A stretch of 64,000 bases of DNA from Streptosporangium sandarakinum (GTDB lineage Bacteria > Actinomycetota > Actinomycetes > Streptosporangiales > Streptosporangiaceae): positions 124,001 to 188,000 of the forward strand of contig NZ_JACCCO010000002.1 of the NCBI RefSeq assembly GCF_013409935.1, read 5' to 3'. A program made the position numbers and the translations under genes. Shown here in pieces: positions 34,351 to 42,713 of this stretch. The first letter of the stretch is position 1, and each line of letters opens with the position of its first letter. A model generated the notes under the pieces. The model saw only the letters and a list, made by a program, of their open reading frames with translations. It was not told the origin of the DNA and did not search any database.

Positions 34351-35445
34351 TCAGAGCAGGCGCACCTCACGCACCGCCGCCGCCGGAGCCATGAAGTCCA
34401 GCATCCGCATCCCCTCCTCCTCCAGCGCCGCCCGCTCCGCCGCCGCCACCGGCTCGAACAGATCCACCTCCAGCACCGCCTTCCCCCGCGCCGACCGCAC
34501 CGCCCACAACCCCCGCACGAACCCGTCCACCAGCACCGTCGCCCTGATGATGCCGTTCACGGTGAACACCCGCCCCCGGTAGGCGTCGGCCATCATCCGC
34601 ACACGGGTCCGCTCGGCGAACGACAGCAACGTGTTGTCGAACTCCGCCAGATAACGCACCGGAGCCGGAACATCGGGATCGGGCCGCGGCGCCTCCGGCA
34701 GGTCCACCAGCCGCACCCCGTCCCCGGTCACGAACGACCGCAACCCCATCCCCTCCACCACCTCACCCAGCCGGGTCAACCCCGACCACTGCTGCAGGTC
34801 CATCACCGTGGCCGGACCATAAGCGGCGAGATAACGCCGCACCATCTCCGCCGGCCCGCCCCGCCCGTCCAGCGGACGGCCCAGCCACGCCTCGGCGCTG
34901 GTGTGCGCAGGCTTGCCGCCCACCCCCCAGATCCCCCGCGGCGGCACCTGCACCAGCGCCACCCTCGCCCGCACCAGATGCACCAGATCAGCCGCGGCCG
35001 CCTCCGGCCACCGCTCCTCCAGCAGCCGCCCCAGCTCCGCGAAGGTCAGCGGCCGCTCCTCCACCAGAGCCCGCCCCGCGGCCTCCGCCGCCTCCACATC
35101 CACCCCGGCCAGCCTCCTGCCCACCGGCCCACGCAGCACCCGATCCAGCACCGGCCGCAACAGCGGACGCAACACCAGGCAGTCCTCGGCGGCGACCAGA
35201 TGGATGGTCGAACGCATCAACGCCAGCCGCACCACCCGCCGCTCCCGCAGGAGACCCGACAGCTCCTCATGGGTGAAACCCGCAAGACGCGACCACAACC
35301 CGACGTACGGCGGGTCCGGCGCCTGCGCCTGCATGCCGTACAGATGCCGCACCGCCTCCAGCGCCGTCAGCGGCGAACGCCGCAGCAGCAACTGCCGCTC
35401 CAGCGTGGCCCGGTTCAAAGCACGGAGGCCGAGCACCTCGGGCAT
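34351..35445 (-). CDS. Winged-helix DNA-binding domain protein (HTH_42)
   Basis: A 364-residue member of the HTH_42 family (YcaQ relatives). Hallmarks are LNRATLERQLLLRRSPLTALEAVRHL split by GMQAQAP near 36-42, repeated winged-helix units (EERPLTFAELGRLL, GPATVMDLQQWSGL) and LAEFDNTLLSFAERTRV. Some relatives are DNA glycosylases that unhook interstrand cross-links; the many actinobacterial paralogues are mostly untested. ATG 35445 has AAGGGA upstream and is preferred to 35472. Confidence 0.82.
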   Translation of the reverse strand: MPEVLGLRALNRATLERQLLLRRSPLTALEAVRHLYGMQAQAPDPPYVGLWSRLAGFTHEELSGLLRERRVVRLALMRSTIHLVAAEDCLVLRPLLRPVLDRVLRGPVGRRLAGVDVEAAEAAGRALVEERPLTFAELGRLLEERWPEAAAADLVHLVRARVALVQVPPRGIWGVGGKPAHTSAEAWLGRPLDGRGGPAEMVRRYLAAYGPATVMDLQQWSGLTRLGEVVEGMGLRSFVTGDGVRLVDLPEAPRPDPDVPAPVRYLAEFDNTLLSFAERTRVRMMADAYRGRVFTVNGIIRATVLVDGFVRGLWAVRSARGKAVLEVDLFEPVAAAERAALEEEGMRMLDFMAPAAAVREVRLL

Positions 35446-35516
35446 GAGAAGTCCCTTTCCGTCGGGGGGCACGGAATCCGCACCCTATCGAGACGGCGGC
35501 CACCCCGCCCCACCCC

Positions 35517-36101
35517 TCACACCCGCTCCAGCGCCCGGTACGGCGGCGGCGACTCCACCTCCACCCGGTCACCGGCCCGCACCGCGCCACCGGCCACCAC
35601 CACACCCATCACCCCCGCCCGGCGCACCACCCGGCCCTCCTCGTCCCGCCCCACCACCCGCGCCAGCAACCCCGGCCGGAACGCCTCGATCTGCGCGCAC
35701 GGATTACGCAACCCCGTCACCCGCACCACCGCCTCCCCGCCCAGCCGCAGCAACGCCCCCGCCGGCAACCCCAGCAGGTCCACCCCGCGCGTGGTGATGT
35801 TCTCCCCCAGCTCCCCCGGCCCCACGGAGAACCCCGCCGCCCGCAGCTCCTCGTGCAGCTCGGCGTGGATCAGGTGGGCCTGGCGCAGGTTCGGCTGGGA
35901 AGGGTCCCGCGCCACCCGGGAACGATGCCTGACCGTCACCCCCAGGTGCGCGTCCCCCTCCACCCCCAGGCCCGCCAGCAGCCGGATCACCGGCTCGCAT
36001 CCCTTGCTGAAGGTGTGCCCCGCGCTACGGCTCACCGCCGTCACGTACGCCCCGCCCACCGGCCGCTCCCTCCTCGTCGAGTCCTCTTCTTCCATGATCA
36101 T
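35517..36101 (-). CDS. MOSC domain-containing protein
   Basis: A 194-residue MOSC-domain protein. It has GVEGDAHLG (about 47-55), GPGELGENITTRGVDL (about 96-111) and the conserved VTGLRNPCAQI with Cys (about 130-140), the residues of molybdenum-cofactor sulfurase C-terminal-like proteins that handle sulfur or bind the cofactor. ATG 36101 has GGGGTG at a good distance; ATG 36095 is possible. One copy of the TTTACnnnGTAGAT motif ends about 17 bases upstream, a likely promoter or operator element. Confidence 0.87.
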   Translation of the reverse strand: MIMEEEDSTRRERPVGGAYVTAVSRSAGHTFSKGCEPVIRLLAGLGVEGDAHLGVTVRHRSRVARDPSQPNLRQAHLIHAELHEELRAAGFSVGPGELGENITTRGVDLLGLPAGALLRLGGEAVVRVTGLRNPCAQIEAFRPGLLARVVGRDEEGRVVRRAGVMGVVVAGGAVRAGDRVEVESPPPYRALERV

Positions 36102-36119
36102 TTTTTCACCCCGGCGGTC

Positions 36120-36142
36120 GCCTTTACGATGTAGATCACAAA
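36120..36142 (-). promoter_or_regulatory. TTTACnnnGTAGAT motif, copy 2 (upstream of MOSC gene)
   Basis: GCCTTTACGATGTAGATCAC on the plus strand. Read on the minus strand it lies just upstream of the MOSC start. The symmetric TAC-GAT-GTA core suggests a BlaI/CopY-type operator or a promoter element. It overlaps the last codons of the upstream GNAT gene. Confidence 0.5.
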
Positions 36143-36669
36143 GGATCGCGGCCGATCCGGTACAGCACGTGGCGGCGCAGCGGGCTGCCGGCGGGCACCC
36201 TCGGATGGTCGAAGTCGTCGGCCGGGTCCCGCCTCATGCCCAGCCGCTCCATCACCGCCCGCGACCGCAGGTTCCCCACCGCCGTCATCGACACGATCTC
36301 CCGCCGCCCCGCCGGGCCGAACCCGTACTCCAGCGCCGCCCGCGCCGCCTCGGTGGCGTAGCCGTGCCCCCAGGCCCGGCGGGACAGCCGCCAGCCCACC
36401 TCCAGCGCCGGGGTGAAGTGCGCCTCGAACCGCTGCCACGCCAGCCCGGTGAACCCGATGAACTCCCCCGTCGCCCGGACCTCCAGCGCCCACAGGCCGT
36501 AGCCGTGCTCGTCGAACGCCGCCTCGATCCGGCCCACCATCGCGTCGGACTCCTCACGCGTCAGCGGCGCGGGAAAGTGCCGCATCACCTCGGGGTCGGC
36601 GTTCAGCTCGGCGAACGGCTCCAGGTCCGTCTGCCGCCATCTGCGCATGACCAGCCGCTCCGTCTCCAC
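36136..36669 (-). CDS. RimJ/RimL-type GNAT acetyltransferase
   Basis: A 177-residue acetyltransferase: TERLVMRRWRQTDLEPFAEL (about 3-22), FIGFTGLAWQ, EVGWRLSRRAWGHGYATEAA (about 93-112) with the acetyl-CoA loop Arg-x-x-Trp-Gly-His-Gly, and GNLRSRAVMERLGMR. This is the pattern of the RimJ/RimL group acting on protein N-termini or small amines. GTG 36669 follows GGAGG; the upstream ATG at 36810 would add an Ala/Pro-rich tail without homology. Confidence 0.87.
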   Translation of the reverse strand: METERLVMRRWRQTDLEPFAELNADPEVMRHFPAPLTREESDAMVGRIEAAFDEHGYGLWALEVRATGEFIGFTGLAWQRFEAHFTPALEVGWRLSRRAWGHGYATEAARAALEYGFGPAGRREIVSMTAVGNLRSRAVMERLGMRRDPADDFDHPRVPAGSPLRRHVLYRIGRDPL

Positions 36670-36848
36670 GATCCCCTCCCCTGCTCCGCGGCGCCGCCCT
36701 CCCGGGCTTTTCGCCGGGCGCCGCGCCGCGACCGGACAGGCCACCGGTGGTGCGCTGACCTGCGTGGACACGGCGGACGGCGACCCGGCCCCGACACGCC
36801 ACCGCATCATGGCGGAATAACCTCCGCCGGACGTCGGTTACAGTAATC

Positions 36849-37010
36849 GTGCCGATGTGGTTTGTGTCCCCCGGGCCGCAAATTACCGCCTTCACGGAAT
36901 ACCGTTCGGCTGGAGCCGTGTTGTGCCTCTCGCCGAGGAGGCGACCGCCACATCGGCACTAAACGTCCCGCCCCGCGAGCGCTCCGGCGCCGCGGGGCGG
37001 TCCTTTTTCC
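36849..37010 (+). ncRNA. Structured RNA candidate with intrinsic terminator
   Basis: GTGCCGATGTGG (36849-36860) pairs perfectly with 36948-36959, closing an 87-base region that contains three further hairpins: ACGG...CCGT, CGGCT...AGCCG and GCCTC...GAGGC. A strong terminator with T-tract follows. A plausible -10, TACAGT (36839-36844), places the RNA start near 36851. No coding frame fits. It could be a free small RNA or an attenuator for the secreted protein gene 180 bases downstream. I could not match it to 6S, 6C, SRP or a known riboswitch from memory. Confidence 0.6.
36968..37008 (+). terminator. Intrinsic terminator of the structured RNA
   Basis: CCGCCCCGCG (36968-36977) pairs with CGCGGGGCGG (36991-37000), followed directly by TCCTTTTT. 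This is one of the few hairpins in the window with a real T-tract. Confidence 0.8.
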
Positions 37011-37192
37011 CGGCCCGTTCCCGCTCGCCCCGCGCCTCGGCACGCCCCGGACGCGCCCGAGCGGTCGTCCAGGCATTTCACCCGGGTTCGTGTCATCAGC
37101 CACGAAGCGGCCGTGAGTGACGTCGCACCCGCAGCGGAAAGAGCCGGTGAACTTCTGTCCCGTTCGCCGCATCCAATCCGTACGTGAACACA

Positions 37193-37774
37193 ATGACGAA
37201 GACGCTCACGACCGCCGCCCTGTCCGTGGTCTCCGCCGCGACGCTGTTCGCCGCACCCGCCGCCCACGCGGCCACCGGAGGCAAGGCCGCCTGCCCCACT
37301 CCGAGCAAGGCGGAGATCAAGCGTTCCGATGGCTCCAAGATCGACAAGCCCGCGAGGGGCGCCACCGCCATCAGAGGCGTACGCGTCGGTCACATCCCCA
37401 AGGGCTTCACCTACGGCGGGGTGGTGACCGGCAAGCACCACGGCGTCACCGAGTACGGCTACCAGTGGGGGGACGACCGGCCGAACGCCGACCCCCGGCA
37501 GCGAAGCCTGTGGGTGCGCGTCCTGTGCTGGCCGGACGCCAGGAGGCTCGCGAACCTCAAGCGCCTCCCCGTGACCTACGGAACCTTCACCGGAGACGTG
37601 AGGACCGCGACGATCGGCGGTCGCCGGGTGCTGACGAAGGAGGGCGACGGCGCGCTCGGCGACGGGCGGTACGTCGGCTGGGTCGAGCGGAAAGGGGTCG
37701 TCGTCACCGTGATGGCCAGCACGCCGCTCGTCGCCGAACTCGACAGGATCGTCGCCGGCGTCCGTCTGCCCTGA
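37193..37774 (+). CDS. Secreted hypothetical protein
   Basis: A 193-residue protein with a clear Sec signal: Lys near the start, a hydrophobic core and an AAPAAHA cleavage region (about 19-25). The mature part is soluble, with two Cys (about 34 and 115) that could pair, and a strand-rich C-terminal half (GRYVGWVERKGVVVTVMAS). I do not recognise the family. ATG 37193 is preferred; GTG 37184 would add three residues. The 520-base gap upstream contains the structured RNA. Confidence 0.72.
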   Translation: MTKTLTTAALSVVSAATLFAAPAAHAATGGKAACPTPSKAEIKRSDGSKIDKPARGATAIRGVRVGHIPKGFTYGGVVTGKHHGVTEYGYQWGDDRPNADPRQRSLWVRVLCWPDARRLANLKRLPVTYGTFTGDVRTATIGGRRVLTKEGDGALGDGRYVGWVERKGVVVTVMASTPLVAELDRIVAGVRLP

Positions 37775-37888
37775 GCGCCCCCGCCCCGTGCCGGCCGCCC
37801 GAGGGCCGGCGGATGGACGTCACCGGCAGGGGGCGAGGTGTGAGACCGCGAGGCTCATCCCTCGGCACCACCGCGTAGGGTCTCCTCC

Positions 37889-38413
37889 ATGCAGGGCATG
37901 GTCACGATCCGCGAGGCGGGGCCCGGCGACGGGGACGCCCTCGGCGAGATCCACGCGATCTCCTGGGGCGTCTCGCACGGCCCGTTGTGCGCGCCGAAGG
38001 TCGCCGCCGCCGGTGTCCAGGAACGGCGCACCAAGTGGAACGCCATCCTGGCCGAGGACAAGGGCAAGGACACGATTCTGCTCGCGCTCCTGGACGATCG
38101 CCCCGAAGCCTTCGCCCGCTTCGGGGCCTCCTCCCGCCCCGGCCTCGCGGAGATCCACACCTTCTTCGCCCACCCGGACGTCTGGGGCAGCGGCCTGGCG
38201 GCGGCCCTGCTGGCCGCCGCCTTGGGCCGGCTGCGGGAGGCCGGCCATGACCGCGTGCATCTGTGGACGCTTCGGGATTCAGCCCAGGCGCGCCGTTTCT
38301 ACGCCAAGAACGGCTTCGGCGAGACCGGCAGGCGACACGACCACGACTTCGGCGAGGGCCCCCCGCTCGCCCTCGTGGAGCTGGAGCGAACCGTGCCCGG
38401 CCTGGGCCTGTGA
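37889..38413 (+). CDS. GNAT family N-acetyltransferase
   Basis: A 174-residue acetyltransferase: TIREAGPGDGDALGEIH at the N-terminus, IHTFFAHPDVWGSGLAAALL (about 89-108) with the acetyl-CoA loop, and LRDSAQARRFYAKNGFGETG (about 129-148). Start at 37889 or 37898; neither has a strong ribosome site. The substrate is unknown. Confidence 0.85.
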   Translation: MQGMVTIREAGPGDGDALGEIHAISWGVSHGPLCAPKVAAAGVQERRTKWNAILAEDKGKDTILLALLDDRPEAFARFGASSRPGLAEIHTFFAHPDVWGSGLAAALLAAALGRLREAGHDRVHLWTLRDSAQARRFYAKNGFGETGRRHDHDFGEGPPLALVELERTVPGLGL

Positions 38414-38686
38414 CGAACGGAGGAGGTCTCCCGCGTCCTCATCGGCGGAACAGGGGCGGTGGGGCTCGGCGGTATCCGGCGGACGGTGCGGGCCGCCGGG
38501 AGACGGCGCACGGCCCCGTGCGCGCGCGTCGCGGCCGCCGCGACGCGCGCGGAAGGCGGATGGCTTTGCCTGCGGGCTTGGAGAAGGGCTACAAACGTGG
38601 GGACCCCGCTTGTGCGGGTGCGCACAGCCGCCGGCCCCCGGGTCACCGCCTAGGGTGGTGAAACCCGTCCTGCAAGAGGAGAGCCC
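38414..38686. other. Gene-free spacer with possible Rossmann-fold remnant
   Basis: After the GNAT stop, the same frame stays open to the TAG at 38651-38653. It begins with VLIGGTGAVGLGGIRRTV, which resembles the N-terminal NAD(P)-binding loop of an epimerase or reductase and then turns into Arg/Ala-rich sequence. There is no start codon between the GNAT stop and this motif. At most it is a short decayed fragment; no intact gene is supported. Confidence 0.3.
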
Positions 38687-39334
38687 GTGCTCTACCGCCT
38701 GACCAAGATCGTCAGCGCCCCCTTCCTGCACCTGCTGTGGCCGACCACGGTCACCGGGGCCGAGCACGTACCCGCCTCCGGCCCGGCCATCCTGGCCTCC
38801 AACCACCTGTCGGTCCTCGACTCCACCTTCCTGCCCCTGGTGCTGCCCCGCCAGGTCCGCTTCGTCGCCAAGGCCGAATACTTCACCGGCAACCCCGTCA
38901 CCGCGGCGTGGATGCGCGCCACCGGGCAGATCAGCATCGACCGCCAGAGCCCCACCGCCGCCCAGGACATGCTCGACGCCGCCGCCCGGGTGCTGCGCGG
39001 CGGCGAGCTGTTCGGCATCTACCCCGAGGGCACCCGCTCGCCCGACGGCCGCCTGTACCGCGGCAAGGTCGGGGTGGCCTGGCTCGCCCTGGAGACCGGC
39101 GCGCCGGTGGTGCCGGTGGGGATGATCGGCACCGACAAGGTGCTGCCGATCGGCGCCTCGGTGCCCAAGCTCGGCCGCATCGGGATCCGCATCGGCAAGC
39201 CGCTGACGTTCACCGGCTCGGCCGCCAGCGCCCGCGACCGGCGCCGGGTGACCGACGAGATCATGACGGCCGTCCAGGAGTTGTCCGGGCAGGAGTACGC
39301 CGGCGGCTACGCGCCCAGCCGCAGCGCCGGCTGA
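38687..39334 (+). CDS. plsC: 1-acylglycerol-3-phosphate O-acyltransferase (PlsC family)
   Basis: A 215-residue membrane-associated acyltransferase that makes phosphatidic acid. Catalytic motif NHLSVLD (39-45), VRFVAKAEYF (about 57-66), the glycerol-phosphate-binding YPEGTRSPDG (112-121) and GAPVVPVGMIG (about 136-146) are all present. GTG 38687 has GAGGAGAG upstream. Paralogues are usual in actinobacteria, so this need not be the only phosphatidate-forming enzyme. Confidence 0.88.
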   Translation: MLYRLTKIVSAPFLHLLWPTTVTGAEHVPASGPAILASNHLSVLDSTFLPLVLPRQVRFVAKAEYFTGNPVTAAWMRATGQISIDRQSPTAAQDMLDAAARVLRGGELFGIYPEGTRSPDGRLYRGKVGVAWLALETGAPVVPVGMIGTDKVLPIGASVPKLGRIGIRIGKPLTFTGSAASARDRRRVTDEIMTAVQELSGQEYAGGYAPSRSAG

Positions 39335-39512
39335 CCGGGCCCGCCCACCGTCATCCATCCCCGGCCGCGCCGCGCCGCCGTACCGCCGTCCTGCCCGCGG
39401 CGGTCACCGCAGGCGGTGTCCGGGGCGGCCGTTCACGGCGGGACCGGTCGCGCCGGACGGTAGGCTGTCGCCCCCAGGGGAGCCGGATCCGACCGACGGG
39501 GGGTGGCCGAAG

Positions 39513-41144
39513 GTGCCACGCGGCAGGACGATCGCGATCACATCCGCGGCGGTGGTGCTGGTGGCCGCAGGCGGCGGCGCGGGCGCCTGGTGGCTGCTGC
39601 ACACCCGCGGCACCCCGCAGGAGACCGCCCAGCGCTTCACCCGGGCCTGGCAGGGCGGCGACCTGGCCGCCATGCGCGCCGAGCTCGGCAAGGCCGACCC
39701 CGCCTTCGAGGCGACCTACCGCGCCATGGCCGACAAGCTCGGCGCCGAACGCACCGAGGTACGGCTCGGCCAGGTCAGCCGGACCGGCGACGACACCGGC
39801 CGGGCCGGCTACACCGCCACCGTCACGCTGAAGAGCGGCGGCCGGTGGAGCTACTCCGGCGCCCTGGAGCTGGCGGTCGTCGACCGCAACTGGCGAGTGG
39901 TCTGGTCCCCCGCCGCCGTCCACCCCGACCTGGCCCCGGGCCGGTCGTTCGCGCTCAAGGCCCGCTGGCCGCAGCGGGCCGAAATCGTCGCCGCCGGCGG
40001 CGAGCGCATCGACGACGGCTCGGCGGGCGGCTCGGTGCAGCAGCTCGTCGGCTACCTCGACAAGGCCGCCGCCAAGGAGGCCAAGGCCCTCGGCGCGCCG
40101 TACGCCACCGGAGACACGGTCGGCAAGGACGGCCTGCAGCTGGCCTTCCAGCGGCGCCTGGCCGGCGTACCCGCCACCGAGATCCGGATCGTCGACTCCG
40201 GCGGCAAGACCGTCAAGAAGGCCGGTGAGATCGCCGGCCGCGACGGCGAGCCGCTGCAAACCAGCCTGGACCTGCGCGTGCAGCGCGCCGCGACCGACGC
40301 GGTGCGCGACCTGAAGAAGACCGCCTCCCTGGTGGCGGTCAAGCCGTCGTCGGGGGAGATCCTCGCCGTCGCCAACAACCAGGGCGGCTTCAACCGCGCC
40401 CTGATGGGCAACTACCCGCCCGGCTCCACCCTCAAGGCGGTCACCGCGGTGGCGCTCCTGGCCGAGGGCATGAAGCCGGGCGACCGCACCACCTGCCCCA
40501 AGGACGTCAATGTCGGCGGCCTGCCGATCCGCAACTCCCATCACGCCGGCTACGGCTCGGTGACCCTGTCGGACGCCTTCGCCTACTCCTGCAACACCAC
40601 CTTCGCCCCGCTGGCCGCCAAGCGGCTGGGCGCGGCCAAGCTGCTGAAGACCGCCGAGCTGTTCGGCTTCAACACCCCGCTCGACATCGGCGTCCCCGCC
40701 GCCAAGGGCTCCTTCCCCCCGGCGGCCGGCGACGCCGAGCTGGCCGCCGAGTCCTTCGGCCAGGGCCGCATCATCGCCAGCCCGCTGGTGGTCGCCTCGG
40801 TCGCCGCGGCCCTGGCCGACGGGACCTGGCGCCCGCCGACGCTGGTGCCGTCCGTCAAGCAGGACGCCGCGCCGCGCGAGCTGCCCGACGGGGTCGTCCC
40901 CGACATGCACCGGATGATGTCGGCGGTGGTCACCAAGGGCACCGCCAAGGACGCCGGGCTGCCCGCCGGCACCCGCGGCAAGACCGGCACCGCCGAGTAC
41001 GGCCCGCAGGACGACCTGAAGACCCACGCCTGGTTCATGGGATTCCGGGGCGACCTCGCCTTCGCGGTGATCGTCGAGGAGGGCAGCGGCGGCGGAGCCG
41101 TCGCCGCCCCGGTGGCGGCCCGCTTCCTGCGCGCGCTGACCTGA
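39513..41144 (+). CDS. Class B penicillin-binding protein with NTF2-like domain
   Basis: A 543-residue transpeptidase. One membrane anchor (about 6-26) is followed by an NTF2-like MecA_N domain (PQETAQRFTRAWQGGDLAAM, about 34-53), a dimerisation region and a transpeptidase domain with Ser305-x-x-Lys308, Ser359-x-Asn361 and Lys490-Thr-Gly. It cross-links peptidoglycan outside the membrane and is a beta-lactam target. The MecA_N domain places it with MecA/PBP2a-like enzymes, often of low beta-lactam affinity, rather than with septal FtsI. GTG 39513 is chosen; the gene stands alone. Confidence 0.88.
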   Translation: MPRGRTIAITSAAVVLVAAGGGAGAWWLLHTRGTPQETAQRFTRAWQGGDLAAMRAELGKADPAFEATYRAMADKLGAERTEVRLGQVSRTGDDTGRAGYTATVTLKSGGRWSYSGALELAVVDRNWRVVWSPAAVHPDLAPGRSFALKARWPQRAEIVAAGGERIDDGSAGGSVQQLVGYLDKAAAKEAKALGAPYATGDTVGKDGLQLAFQRRLAGVPATEIRIVDSGGKTVKKAGEIAGRDGEPLQTSLDLRVQRAATDAVRDLKKTASLVAVKPSSGEILAVANNQGGFNRALMGNYPPGSTLKAVTAVALLAEGMKPGDRTTCPKDVNVGGLPIRNSHHAGYGSVTLSDAFAYSCNTTFAPLAAKRLGAAKLLKTAELFGFNTPLDIGVPAAKGSFPPAAGDAELAAESFGQGRIIASPLVVASVAAALADGTWRPPTLVPSVKQDAAPRELPDGVVPDMHRMMSAVVTKGTAKDAGLPAGTRGKTGTAEYGPQDDLKTHAWFMGFRGDLAFAVIVEEGSGGGAVAAPVAARFLRALT

Positions 41145-41376
41145 GAGGTGAGCCGGAGAGTGGCGATACCTGCGAGGGGGCTCTCGGCTTGACCCGATCG
41201 GTCGGCGGACGCAGGTGGCCGCGTGGCGCCGATCCGTTTGAGGGTGCGCATGACCGGGCCGGTCTCGATCGTCTGGACGGCATCCGGAGCGCTTACCCGC
41301 TCGGTCGGGTATCGGTAGGGGCCGGCGTCGTCATCGCGTCACGTCCGGTCCGCCGCGCCTCCGGAACACGGAGGGA

Positions 41377-42141
41377 TCAGGGCCGCCGGGCAGAGGCGAC
41401 GAAGATCGGCAGAGCCAGGAACATGCGGCCGGCCCGGGCGCGCTCGGTCTGCTCAGTAGCCCAGGCCGCCTCCTGTTCGACGGTGATGGCTCCGCCGGCA
41501 CGGGCGGCCTCGGCGATCCCGGTGAGCATGGGGAGCATGGCCGCGTCGGTGAAGACGCCGGTATGGACTTCCACGGCGACGTCGTCGAACCCGGCGTCGA
41601 GCAGCAGGTTGCGGTAGCGGCGGGCGGCGCGGGGGTCGGCCGTCTGGTCGGCGCGGGCGTGCACGATGGTGCGGGTGAGCGCCGGATCGTCGGAGTCGAT
41701 GAGGAATGCGTCCCAGTCCTGGCCGATCAGGACGATCCGCCCGCCGGGCACGAGCACCCGCGTGGCCTCCTCCAGCGCTTTCCCGGCGTCGGCGAGGTCG
41801 TGGAAGACCTTGTCGGCGCGGTACCCGGCCACCGTGCCGTCCTGGAGAGGCAGGTCACAGGCGTCACCGACGCGGAAGTCGGCGTCCGGCCGGCGGCGGC
41901 GGGCCGTCGAGATCATCTGCTCGCTGAGGTCCACCCCGATCGCCCGCGCACCCAGTTCCGTCAGCTCGGCCACCGCCCGGCCGGCGCCACAGCCCACGTC
42001 CACCACGCCCGCGCCGGCCGGGTGGTCGAGCAGTTCATAGGACCGGGCACGCAGCGCGGCGGCACCTGGCAGGGCGTCGGCCGCATCCAGCATGCGGATG
42101 GGCGATTCCGTGTGATCAGATGCAGTCGTCGATCTGGACAT
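41377..42141 (-). CDS. SAM-dependent methyltransferase
   Basis: A 254-residue class I methyltransferase: motif I VVDVGCGAGRAVAEL (about 47-61), acidic residue in IGVDLSEQMI (about 69-78), FRVGDACDLPLQDGT (about 90-104) and post-motif VLVPGGRIVLIGQDW (about 131-145). It resembles UbiE/Methyltransf_11 proteins of unknown substrate. ATG 42141 is chosen. A TTGACT -35 and a MerR dyad lie just upstream, and the expected transcript start falls near the ATG, so the message may be leaderless. It is divergent from a MerR regulator. Confidence 0.83.
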   Translation of the reverse strand: MSRSTTASDHTESPIRMLDAADALPGAAALRARSYELLDHPAGAGVVDVGCGAGRAVAELTELGARAIGVDLSEQMISTARRRRPDADFRVGDACDLPLQDGTVAGYRADKVFHDLADAGKALEEATRVLVPGGRIVLIGQDWDAFLIDSDDPALTRTIVHARADQTADPRAARRYRNLLLDAGFDDVAVEVHTGVFTDAAMLPMLTGIAEAARAGGAITVEQEAAWATEQTERARAGRMFLALPIFVASARRP

Positions 42142-42156
42142 GGCACCCAGCATGCG

Positions 42157-42176
42157 ACTTAATGTCGACATGAAGT
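42157..42176. promoter_or_regulatory. MerR-type operator
   Basis: ACTTAATGTC (42157-42166) and GACATGAAGT (42167-42176) form a 20-bp dyad with one mismatch per arm. On the minus strand it lies downstream of TTGACT, with a 19-base gap to a CATGCT -10 candidate. This long spacer is the usual setting of MerR sites and points to the methyltransferase promoter. Confidence 0.65.
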
Positions 42177-42187
42177 CAAGTGCGACG

Positions 42188-42592
42188 ATGAGCATCGGGG
42201 ACATCGCGGCACGGTTCGGCCTGGCAACGCACGTCCTGCGGCACTGGGAGGCGATGGGCCTGCTGGCGCCGGCCCGTATCGGCGGGGACCGCCGCCGGTA
42301 CGGCACCGAGGACCTCTATCGCGTGGCGGCCATCCTGCGCGCCAAGGAGGCCGGCTTCGGCCTGGACGACGTTCGCGAGATGATCACCGCGTCCGATCCC
42401 GCGGAACGGCGCGCCGTCCTGGTGCGACAGCGGGCCGAGCTCGCCCGTCGCATCGCCGAGGCCCAGGTCTCGCTTGAGCTCATCGACTGCGCGCTGGACT
42501 GCGAACACGAAGACCTGGCCGGTTGCCCGCACTTCCAAGCCATCCTGGCCGAGCGCATCTCCCCCGCTCCCCCGCCGCACGTCCGCGTGTGA
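42188..42592 (+). CDS. MerR-family transcriptional regulator
   Basis: A 134-residue regulator: SIGDIAARFGLATHVLRHWEAMGLL (2-26) is the MerR helix-turn-helix and GGDRRRYGTEDLYRV the wing. A long coiled-coil helix (about 75-105) and a Cys-containing tail (DCALDCEHEDLAGCPHF) follow. Three Cys in the tail could bind metal or sense redox. ATG 42188 is chosen because earlier ATGs fall inside the operator dyad. It probably controls the divergent methyltransferase gene and itself. Confidence 0.85.
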   Translation: MSIGDIAARFGLATHVLRHWEAMGLLAPARIGGDRRRYGTEDLYRVAAILRAKEAGFGLDDVREMITASDPAERRAVLVRQRAELARRIAEAQVSLELIDCALDCEHEDLAGCPHFQAILAERISPAPPPHVRV

Positions 42593-42713
42593 CGACCCGG
42601 GTCCGCCACGGTGCCGGCCGCAGACGGTTGAGGTTGACCTTGGGTCAGGGTGGAAGCTCGGCGCAGCGGCACGACGCCGACCGGGACATGACAGATTCGA
42701 AGGACAGGCCACC

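Noticed and set aside
36849-37010. Assignment of the structured RNA to 6S, 6C, SRP RNA or a known riboswitch
   Set aside because: The SRP apical motif and the C-rich 6C loops are absent and no riboswitch consensus was recognised. I left it unassigned.
38414-38653. A short epimerase-like gene starting VLIGGTGAVG
   Set aside because: No start codon lies between the preceding stop and the motif, and the rest is Arg/Ala-rich without a Rossmann fold.
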